A stretch of DNA of 22,134 bases, taken from positions 1 to 22,134 of the IMG/VR virus record IMGVR_UViG_3300044972_000175; one strand, 5' to 3'. Shown here in pieces: positions 14,123 to 20,893 of the stretch (the first letter of the stretch is position 1; each line of letters opens with the position of its first letter). Made by a program: the position numbers and the translations under genes. The DNA comes from a virus. The notes below the pieces were generated by a model, which worked only from the letters and a program-made list of their open reading frames with translations, ran no database searches and had not been told where the DNA came from.

Positions 14123-14619
14123 CGATCAGCCAAGCCCTTAAAGAGGTTTACGCTTCGGCCCCGGCGACACAGCGATATGTAGAGACACTCTCCTTCAGCC
14201 ACTCTCTGTTTCCACAGACGTTCTATATGACCAACGACAACCAGCCGTGGTCCTACCTTCTTGAAACCGGCCAGCTGGTGACCTTCTCTGTCATGCCATT
14301 CCAGATTGTCCTGCCGTCCCTCGACGGCAAGGGCAACCAAGACATGAGGCTGACCATTGCCAACATCGGTCGGGAACTCATCGACCCACTTGAGGCCGCC
14401 ATTACTAAACCGTCAGAGCCGGTGCAGTGTGTATACCGGGTGTATCTCGATCAGGCCTCGAGCAGCCCGCAGAACAGCCCGCCGCTGGCCCTCATCATCA
14501 CCGGCGTCCAAGTCAACCGGGACGCAGTGTCTGCAACGGCGAACCGTACGGACGTTTTGAGCAGGGCGTTCCCGTATAATTTCTACAAACTGGCAACATT
14601 TCCGGGCCTCCGTCGATGA
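14119..14619 (+). CDS. DUF1833 tail protein
   Basis: ATG 14119 gives 166 residues; GGAGG (14103-14107) is 11 bases upstream and the start overlaps the tape measure stop. An upstream in-frame extension to 13861 is a tape measure shadow. The sequence ALKEVYASAPATQRYVETLSFSHSLF and the strand YMTNDNQPWSYLLETGQLVTFSV resemble DUF1833, small beta-sandwich proteins beside NlpC/P60 genes in many Gram-negative siphophages; their place is the distal tail or tail tip hub. The closing SRAFPYNFYKLATFPGL is also typical. Exact function is not known. Confidence 0.82.
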   Translation: MTISQALKEVYASAPATQRYVETLSFSHSLFPQTFYMTNDNQPWSYLLETGQLVTFSVMPFQIVLPSLDGKGNQDMRLTIANIGRELIDPLEAAITKPSEPVQCVYRVYLDQASSSPQNSPPLALIITGVQVNRDAVSATANRTDVLSRAFPYNFYKLATFPGLRR

Positions 14620-15023
14620 CCTTGGATGATTTTGTCGGGCTTCCATACCGCGAAGGCGCGCGAGGTCCAGACGAATACGATTGTTATGGCCTCGTCGCGG
14701 CGGTGTTTAGGGCCGTGCGCGGCGTTGAGTTGCCAGACTGGTATCAGCCTGCCCCCGGCCAGCGAGGGGCCTCACGGGCGATCTCTGCGGCTCTGGCTGG
14801 CGAGGTGGACGGTGGTCGCTCTGTCCGGGTCAATTGGCCGGATGATCTGCCGGAAGAGTGGGACATCGCCATCGTCGGCAGCGCCGACCGCGCGCACCAT
14901 GTCGGTGTCTGCGTGGCTGGTGGCGTTCTCCACGCTTCAAAAGCGTTTGGCTCTGCGTGGCATTCGCTCTCGCGGTTTTTAACATTTTATCCTCGGACGG
15001 AGTTTTACCGGTGGCATCGCTAG
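14616..15023 (+). CDS. NlpC/P60 tail-tip peptidoglycan hydrolase
   Basis: A 135-residue cysteine peptidase. The catalytic Cys lies in YDCYGLV (C23); the His is in HHVGVCVAGGVLHA (H95, with H106 the other conserved position). Phage NlpC/P60 proteins in this position cleave cell-wall peptides during DNA injection or help tail tip assembly, like lambda gpK. No signal peptide is present, as expected of a virion-carried enzyme. It starts with an ATGA overlap and overlaps the next gene by 13 bases. Confidence 0.92.
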   Translation: MTLDDFVGLPYREGARGPDEYDCYGLVAAVFRAVRGVELPDWYQPAPGQRGASRAISAALAGEVDGGRSVRVNWPDDLPEEWDIAIVGSADRAHHVGVCVAGGVLHASKAFGSAWHSLSRFLTFYPRTEFYRWHR

Positions 15024-17296
15024 TCCTCCTCCGTAACCCGCTGGCACCGCACACGCGGGAGGTTTACCCGTTGCCCGACGGCTCGCTGGTCATTGACTGG
15101 CTGCAAGAGCATTACCCCGATGGGTTCGGTATGCCCTGCCGGTTCTACCTTAACGCCACCGAGAAGCCGCTCGACGATCTGGACTATCCGCTCGCCGACG
15201 ATGATGTGGCGACGATTGCGGTCATGCCTGGCATTGATCCGGGTACAATTACGCTGAGTGCATTCCTGATCCAGCTTGCCATCGGCGCAATCCTTGCGGG
15301 TGCCTCTCTCGCCCTCACATATTTTTTCCGACCCAAGGAACCGTCCGGTTCCAAGGGCAAGCCGCTCACGATCTATGATGTGTCAGGCGGCCAGAACTCA
15401 GCGCGACTTGGCGAGGCCGTGCCTGTGGTCTACGGCTCAGTCCTGACCATTCCGGACTACATCGCGCAGCCGTACACGTGGTTTGATTGGTCACAGCAAA
15501 ACTTTCAGCAGCCTTACAACGGCATCCAATACCTCGACCTTCTGCTCTGCGTGGGCCAAGGCAACATTGACGTTCCGAACATCTATCTTGGCGACACTGG
15601 ATCAACCACACCAGATGCCGGGGTCGTGACATGGCGGGCCTTCAAGCCGTCCGAGCATCAAGGCACGATGGGCGTGATCGCCACGGCAATGGGCGGCGGC
15701 TTTTACGAAAACGTCGTGACCTCGCCAGAGGTTAGCAATCAGGAGTTCGTGGACGGTAACGACGTTGCTGGTTATTTTGCCACATGCAAATCCGGTAACA
15801 AGGGGCGCTACTTCCAGATCGACATAGTGTTTCCCGCCGGGCAGACCAACCCGTCTGACGGTGGCAACGTCAATGGGCGCGACACGCAGTTCCGAATCTT
15901 GTGGCAGGAACTCGATGACAACGACACCGCGGTTGGCGCAGTGGTGACGAAAGTTGTGACGGCCTCGACCAACAGCGCGAAAACGGTCACAGACGCCAAC
16001 GGCGGAACTACCGTCACAACATCGACAACAGAGAAGAACAAAACGCAGATCGGCTCCCCGATCCGCAGATCATACAAGATCGACACCGGGCGCAGCGCCC
16101 GCTGGGCGGTGAAGATTGAGCGCATCACCGCCGCGCCGAACGCGGTGAACGGGACCGACCGCTTCATCTGGACCTCGCTGAAACTGTATGCCGATTACCC
16201 GAGCGGCGCGGCATACGGCGATGTGACTTTGTTGGCCGTCCGCGTCAAGGCATCACAGGGACTTGGCAACGACGCCTCTGTCCGCATTCGTGCGCGGGCC
16301 AACCGCAGGCTCCAACCGCCAGGGGGCGGCACTGAGGTCGCCACCAGCAGCGGCGCTTATGCGTTTGCCGATGTCTACACCAACCAGACGTACGGGGCGA
16401 AGCGGCCAAGCAGCGAGCTTGACCTGACCGCCCTTGCCAACCTCCACACGAAATGGACCGGCTACCAGTTCAATTTCGTTTTCACCGACCGGACAACCGT
16501 GTGGGAAGCACTGCGGACAATCACCACCCCTTTCGCCGCCGAGCCGGTGCCGGTCGGCCCGGTCATGTCTATCGTGCAGGACGGCGTGAAGGCGGTACGT
16601 TCCGCGCTTTTCAGCAACGCCAACATTGTCTCGAACAGTCTGACGGTCGGCTACTCCTGGGACGAGGAGGGAGCCACGGACGGCGTCGAGATCGAATACA
16701 TTGACCCCATAGATTTCCGTCCGGTTTATGCCCTTTATCCCTCGACGGCGTTGCGACCAGAACAGTTCATGCTGCCCGGTGTGACCAGCGCCACACACGC
16801 GGCACAGTACGCGCTGCTGACTTGGCAGCGCCGCCAGGGTCAGCGAAAGCGCGTGACCTTTGATACCGAACTTGAGGGCATGCTCCTCCAGCTGGGCGAC
16901 CGGATCGGCGTATCGCACAACGTCCCGAAGTGGGGAGACAGCGGACTCATCGTTGCCGTCTCTGGCCTCACGCTGTCAGCCGACCACAACCTTGACTGGT
17001 CGGGCGGCACCAAGTCGATTGTGCTCCGCAAGCCAGACGGGTCTGTGACCGATCCGATCTCGGTGACGCGCGGTGTGTACGACTATCAGATCGTGCTGCC
17101 GTCCTCGTCCCCCACCACGATCAACGTGGACAACGACTACGAATACACCTCGTTTGCCTTTGGCTCATCCTCGACATTGGTTCGGGATTTCATTGTGACA
17201 TCGACGCAGCCGACCGGAGAAAACACTGTGACGGTTGAGGCTGTGAACTATGCGCCCGCGATCTTTACGGGCTGCATGAGCTATATGGTCAGCTGA
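15011..17296 (+). CDS. TipJ-type tail tip / host specificity protein
   Basis: GTG 15011 is preferred because GGAG (14999-15002) is eight bases upstream and VASLVLLRNPLAPHTREVYPLP is the usual family start; the product is 761 residues. Upstream in-frame codons only mirror the NlpC gene. Residues ~82-106 are strongly hydrophobic (FLIQLAIGAILAGASLALTYF), a membrane-like segment known in lambda J/I-type and TipJ proteins. Next comes GGQNSARLGEAVPVVYGSV (126-144), a TipJ hallmark. The long beta-rich remainder should form the tail hub and fibre base. It contacts the receptor or carries fibres that do. The TGA overlaps the next ATG (TGATG). It is about two-thirds the length of lambda gpJ, so receptor contact may be delegated to the downstream fibres. 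Confidence 0.85.
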   Translation: MASLVLLRNPLAPHTREVYPLPDGSLVIDWLQEHYPDGFGMPCRFYLNATEKPLDDLDYPLADDDVATIAVMPGIDPGTITLSAFLIQLAIGAILAGASLALTYFFRPKEPSGSKGKPLTIYDVSGGQNSARLGEAVPVVYGSVLTIPDYIAQPYTWFDWSQQNFQQPYNGIQYLDLLLCVGQGNIDVPNIYLGDTGSTTPDAGVVTWRAFKPSEHQGTMGVIATAMGGGFYENVVTSPEVSNQEFVDGNDVAGYFATCKSGNKGRYFQIDIVFPAGQTNPSDGGNVNGRDTQFRILWQELDDNDTAVGAVVTKVVTASTNSAKTVTDANGGTTVTTSTTEKNKTQIGSPIRRSYKIDTGRSARWAVKIERITAAPNAVNGTDRFIWTSLKLYADYPSGAAYGDVTLLAVRVKASQGLGNDASVRIRARANRRLQPPGGGTEVATSSGAYAFADVYTNQTYGAKRPSSELDLTALANLHTKWTGYQFNFVFTDRTTVWEALRTITTPFAAEPVPVGPVMSIVQDGVKAVRSALFSNANIVSNSLTVGYSWDEEGATDGVEIEYIDPIDFRPVYALYPSTALRPEQFMLPGVTSATHAAQYALLTWQRRQGQRKRVTFDTELEGMLLQLGDRIGVSHNVPKWGDSGLIVAVSGLTLSADHNLDWSGGTKSIVLRKPDGSVTDPISVTRGVYDYQIVLPSSSPTTINVDNDYEYTSFAFGSSSTLVRDFIVTSTQPTGENTVTVEAVNYAPAIFTGCMSYMVS

Positions 17297-17778
17297 TGGA
17301 AACCTTCTATCCGAGCGATCTGCCGCTGCCAAAGATTGAAGGCTTTTCGGCAGAGGTTGCGTCTGGCCTTATAAAGACCGAGACACCAACCCATCAGGCG
17401 CAGCGGCGCGTGTTCTCGACCATGCCGCATCGCTTCTCGTTGACCTTTGTCCTGAGCTTTCAGAAATGGGCAACCTGGTATAGCTGGGCGTCAGGCAATG
17501 GCTATCGCTGGTTCGATCTGGAACTCCCGACCATGTACGCGGGAATGGTATCTGCGGACATCGCGCCGATCACAGTCCGGTTTGTTTCCGACATTGTTGC
17601 CTCAAAGGTATCGCTGACTGATGTGCAAGTCACCGTCATGGCGGAAAGCGCACCGTCAGCGATGATCCAGAGGCAGACGAGCGGCGCTGAAGGTCTGCTT
17701 GGCGTCACCCGGAACAACTATGAGCCCGCCGGAATTGCGCTCGACTTCACCGATAACTCGTCGGCTGTGAGAATCTGA
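17296..17778 (+). CDS. Small tail protein, paralogue A
   Basis: A 160-residue protein. YPSDLPLPKIEGFSAEV, QRRVFSTMPHRFSLTF, FQKWATWYSWASGNGYRWFDLEL and VRFVSD align along the length with the next gene. The general pattern (WPxxLPxP, xxRxRR, a QxxxFxxW, GxxWF) is shared by short proteins in many proteobacterial siphophages, whose role is not established. It ends in GIALDFTDNSSAVRI, a motif seen again in the protein at 20659. It lies directly after the tail tip gene and its TGA overlaps the paralogue's ATG, so the two are made together; both probably decorate the tail tip. Confidence 0.75.
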   Translation: METFYPSDLPLPKIEGFSAEVASGLIKTETPTHQAQRRVFSTMPHRFSLTFVLSFQKWATWYSWASGNGYRWFDLELPTMYAGMVSADIAPITVRFVSDIVASKVSLTDVQVTVMAESAPSAMIQRQTSGAEGLLGVTRNNYEPAGIALDFTDNSSAVRI

Positions 17779-18299
17779 TGGCAAACTATCCAGACGGCTT
17801 GCCCCTTCCGCTTGTTGCGGACTATTCGGTTGCCACTGTCATGGGTGTTTCCGCCGTTGAGTTCGAGGGTGGCAACAACCGGCAGCGCCGCACATCGGCT
17901 CGCCAGCGTCACACGTTCGGCCTGTCGTTTGTGTTCACCACGGGGCAGCTCTGGGAGTGGCAATCATGGGCCAACCAGAGCGGTTACGATTGGCACCTGA
18001 TGCTACTGGAGAGCGCCTACTCAGGGTTCTCGTCCCTGGGCGACCGGCTCATCCAGCACTATATCCGCTACACCTCTGACATTGGCATTGAGACGATTGG
18101 CAACGGCTACCTCCGTGTCATGGTTTCGGCAGAGCTCGATCTCGACCGCCCGCCCAGCGGAAACATCTCAACGACCGGCAGCTGGTATGTGGCAGGCACG
18201 CCCGCCAGCCCAGCAGCCGACACGATCACAGCCGGAAGCCCGTCTTCACCGGCCACCAACACGATCACGGCGGGTACGCCCGCAATCCCCGCCGCCTAA
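17778..18299 (+). CDS. Small tail protein, paralogue B with repeat tail
   Basis: A 173-residue protein. Residues 1-130 (YPDGLPLPLVADYSV, RQRRTSARQRHTFGLSF, QLWEWQSWANQSGYDWHLML, IRYTSDI) are clearly related to the preceding gene. Instead of that gene's GIALDFTDN ending, it carries Gly-Thr-Pro-Ala repeats (two full and one partial 13-residue units). Tandem genes with different tails suggest duplication followed by divergence. The repeat tail could be a flexible linker to the fibre encoded next; that is inference. The gene is TGATG-coupled to its paralogue. Confidence 0.75.
   Translation: MANYPDGLPLPLVADYSVATVMGVSAVEFEGGNNRQRRTSARQRHTFGLSFVFTTGQLWEWQSWANQSGYDWHLMLLESAYSGFSSLGDRLIQHYIRYTSDIGIETIGNGYLRVMVSAELDLDRPPSGNISTTGSWYVAGTPASPAADTITAGSPSSPATNTITAGTPAIPAA
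18195..18296 (+). repeat. 39-bp in-frame tandem repeat
   Basis: Units start at 18195 and 18234, with a partial third at 18273, encoding G-[TS]-P-x-S-P-A-x-[DN]-T-I-T-A. Bases differ mainly at wobble positions while the residues are kept, so selection appears to preserve the peptide. Confidence 0.85.
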
Positions 18300-18311
18300 A
18301 GGAACATTCAA

Positions 18312-20330
18312 ATGACTGACACCGCCGCACGCCAGCGGCAGCTCATCGGCTCGACTGCCGCATGGGCTGCAAACAATATTGTCCTCGGCAACGGTGAGAT
18401 TGGCGTCGAGGTTGTCTCCGGGTCAGACGTTCGCATCAAGATTGGCGACGGCACCTTGACCTTCTCTGCGTTGCCCTATGCCTCGGCCTCTAGCACGGCA
18501 ATCAATGCAGCCACTCAGGCCGCACTCGACGCAAAGGTTGCCTTGGCTGGCGGCACTATGACCGGCCTCCTAGTCCTGTCGGGTAATCCATCCGCCGCAC
18601 TTGGTGCCGCCACAAAACAATACGTTGACGCGATCAACACCAGCCTTTCGACATCAATATCTGGCAAGCTCTCGACCGCTGGCGGAACGCTCACCGGATC
18701 GCTGACGCTGGCCTCCGATCCATCGTCTGCGCTGCAAGCCGCCTCCAAGCAGTACGTTGACACAGCCGCCGCGCTGAAGGTGAACAAAGCGGGCGACACT
18801 ATGACCGGCGCACTGGTGCTGGCCGCTGACCCGTCAGCCGCTCTTGAGGCAGCCACGAAACAGTACGTCGATGGCGGCGGATATCAGACCACAGTGGGCG
18901 GCTCCGCTACCTATAGCGGCAAGGTGGTTAAATTAAACTCCGTCGGTATCATTGACGGCTCAATGCTTCCGGTTGCCGCAACCTACCTCGGAACCGTCAG
19001 TCTCACCGCCGCCTACGCTCTGTCTGGAACATTCTCGACCGGCAACTACTATGCCGTGTCAACGACAGGCACCGTTGACAGTTCGTGGAACAGCCGCCTC
19101 ACTGGCTCGCCTGCAACCTGTAGCGCCGGTCAGTCGATCATCTACAACGGCGCTACAAGCAAGTGGGACCTAGTCGGTGACACGACATCCGCCACTGCCA
19201 TCAACGGGAAGCTCGACAAGGCTGGCGGCACCATGACAGGGGCGCTGATCCTCGCCGCTGACCCGACTGTCGCCCTTGGCTCCGCGACAAAGCAATACGC
19301 TGACACCATGCTTCCGAAAGCCGGTGGCACAATGACGGGGCTTGTGACCTTGTCTGCCGACCCGAGTTCTGCGCTGCATGCCGCCACGAAGCAGTACGTT
19401 GACAGCGCAGGCACTGCGGTCACTTCTGGGTACATCGCAGCCGACACCGCGCTATCCAGCACGCTGACATCCTCTATTGCTGGCAAGCTGCCGCTGTCCG
19501 GTGGCACCATGACCGGCGCGATCACGCTTTCCGGCGCTCCGAGTTCTGCGCTACATGCGGCGTCAAAAGATTACGTTGACACATCTGTGTCTGGATTTGC
19601 ACTCAGGTCCAACAACCTGTCGGACCTGTCCAACGCCGCGACTGCTAGGTCCAACCTTGCCGCTGCTGGCACGGGCGTCACCAACACATTCAGTCAGGTC
19701 CAAACCTTTAACGGCGGCATCTCTCCGGGGGTGGTTATCAAGGGGCAGGGAGGCCTAGAGGGCGGCGAGCTTCATTTAGAAAAGCCAGCGTCTGGGTCAA
19801 CCCTTGCTGGGAATGTATTCATTGACTCTTATGCTGATAATATTCGTATCCTTGAGGGCGGCGGAACCTTTAGGGGTGCCTACCTCAACATAGCCAACTG
19901 CGCGTCTGGTGCAGGCACCGCCATACTGACAACCGCTGACCAGCAGACGGTGCTTCTCGGTACGCTGACCACGACAAGCGGGGCCACTGCACCTCTGACA
20001 GGTCAAAACCTCTCAACATACCGCCAACTCTATATCTCAGTTTCCAACGTGTCCGGCACGAACGGAAGCGCGCGATCGCTTACCCTCAATGGCATTGTTT
20101 GCAGTTCTTCCGCAAACACTGCGGCATCAACTTATTGGGGCTGGATGACGGTTGATCTTAATTCGGGGCAAGGCCTTCTTATGTCACAGAGCTACATATC
20201 ACCCTCTGGGCTGTTAGGCATTACGCAGGGCGTCACTGGACTCAATCGCGGCTCAACCTCAATCACGTTTGGCTGGGATGCAACCAACTTGTTCGATAGC
20301 GGAACGATCCTTGTCTACGGCTTGCGCTGA
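18312..20330 (+). CDS. Tail fibre with six GGTMTG-QYVD repeats
   Basis: A 672-residue fibre with a strong ribosome binding site (AAAGGAA 18298-18304). Residues ~1-60 (RQRQLIGSTAAWAANN, LGNGEIGVEVV, VRIKIGDGTLTFSALPY) match the N-terminal domain of major tropism determinant-like and other fibres that attach to the virion. Residues ~78-423 contain six copies of [KTL]-[AS]-G-x-T-[ML]-T-G-x(12)-A-[AT]-[KS]-[QD]-Y-[VA]-D. After a Ser/Ala-rich bridge, the last ~230 residues are a beta-rich C-terminal region (FNGGISPGVVIKGQGG ... WGWMTVDLN ... TSITFGWDATNLF) presumed to bind the receptor. It is probably a trimer. No reverse transcriptase or diversity-generating template is present in the window. Confidence 0.87.
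   Translation: MTDTAARQRQLIGSTAAWAANNIVLGNGEIGVEVVSGSDVRIKIGDGTLTFSALPYASASSTAINAATQAALDAKVALAGGTMTGLLVLSGNPSAALGAATKQYVDAINTSLSTSISGKLSTAGGTLTGSLTLASDPSSALQAASKQYVDTAAALKVNKAGDTMTGALVLAADPSAALEAATKQYVDGGGYQTTVGGSATYSGKVVKLNSVGIIDGSMLPVAATYLGTVSLTAAYALSGTFSTGNYYAVSTTGTVDSSWNSRLTGSPATCSAGQSIIYNGATSKWDLVGDTTSATAINGKLDKAGGTMTGALILAADPTVALGSATKQYADTMLPKAGGTMTGLVTLSADPSSALHAATKQYVDSAGTAVTSGYIAADTALSSTLTSSIAGKLPLSGGTMTGAITLSGAPSSALHAASKDYVDTSVSGFALRSNNLSDLSNAATARSNLAAAGTGVTNTFSQVQTFNGGISPGVVIKGQGGLEGGELHLEKPASGSTLAGNVFIDSYADNIRILEGGGTFRGAYLNIANCASGAGTAILTTADQQTVLLGTLTTTSGATAPLTGQNLSTYRQLYISVSNVSGTNGSARSLTLNGIVCSSSANTAASTYWGWMTVDLNSGQGLLMSQSYISPSGLLGITQGVTGLNRGSTSITFGWDATNLFDSGTILVYGLR
18543..19580 (+). 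repeat. Six dispersed 87-bp fibre repeats
   Basis: Repeat units start at 18543, 18675, 18786, 19218, 19317 and 19494, each about 29 codons, with a consensus KAGGTMTGALxLxADPSSAL then AATKQYVD. Spacers range from 4 to 115 residues. These units are common in phage fibres and a likely substrate for recombination that changes shaft length. Confidence 0.9.
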
Positions 20331-20381
20331 CCTCTGCGCTGCATTCATCACTATTTGAAACTCCAAATGAAGGAATAGACT

Positions 20382-20666
20382 ATGCCTCAGAACACCACGA
20401 AGAATGTGGCCGCTGCCACTTGGACCCAGCTGACCGACGCAAACATTGCAACGGTCACGTTCCAGAACATCAGCGGCAATTTCGTGCTTGTGAAGGGAAC
20501 CGTTGGCGCAACAGCCCCGACTGATGTCACTGGCTCGATCCGCTATAACCCAGGGCAGGGCGAGCGCAACGTCTTGCTGACCGACCTGTTCCCCGGCTTG
20601 TCCGGTGTCAACCGCGTCTATGCGTGGGCTCAGGACGGCGCACAGGTAGTCGTGAGCCATGCGTAA
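20382..20666 (+). CDS. Small virion-associated protein
   Basis: A 94-residue protein with a good ribosome binding site (AAGGAA upstream of ATG 20382). It has beta-strand character: TWTQLTDANIATVTFQNISG, VLVKGTVGATAPTDVTGSIRYNPG and VNRVYAWAQDGAQVVVSHA. Similar VxRVYAxAxxGAxVxVSHA proteins occur near the fibre genes of alphaproteobacterial phages, as I recall; their function is unknown and they could be small tail or decoration proteins. Its last 8 bases overlap the start of the next ORF, so the two are coupled. I see no signal peptide or membrane segment. Confidence 0.75.
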   Translation: MPQNTTKNVAAATWTQLTDANIATVTFQNISGNFVLVKGTVGATAPTDVTGSIRYNPGQGERNVLLTDLFPGLSGVNRVYAWAQDGAQVVVSHA

Positions 20667-20892
20667 GATTGTGTCGCCGCTTGACGGCATTCGATCTCCG
20701 CTGAACACCTACGGGATTGCTGCATTCCCGGCTGCGGTTCTTCTATCGAGCGAGCCCAACGGTTTCGCCATCGACTTCATGTCTGACACTTATGCGATCA
20801 GCAACAACAGTGGCGCTGAAAGCCTCATCTTCAATGATGGCTTTGGCTTTGCCGCTGACTTCACAGACAACTCTTATTCGGTGAGGACTTAA
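20659..20892 (+). CDS. Small protein with repeated GFAxDF motif
   Basis: A 77-residue protein starting inside the previous gene (8-base overlap). It begins MRKIVSPLDGIRSPL. It then carries two copies of a short motif: NGFAIDFMSDTYAISN (about residues 34-49) and FGFAADFTDNSYSVRT at the C-terminus. The second nearly copies the C-terminus of the tail protein ending at 17778. I recognise no family. The C-terminal placement of the motif in two proteins suggests it docks these proteins on a shared partner; that is inference. Length and coupling support a real gene. Confidence 0.65.
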   Translation: MRKIVSPLDGIRSPLNTYGIAAFPAAVLLSSEPNGFAIDFMSDTYAISNNSGAESLIFNDGFGFAADFTDNSYSVRT

Positions 20893-20893
20893 C

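Noticed and set aside
3970-18299. Gene transfer agent cluster
   Set aside because: The gene order is similar and the chaperone is of GTA gp10 type, but the tail end has DUF1833, TipJ and fibres rather than GTA DUF2460/DUF2163 genes, and a dedicated replication module is present.
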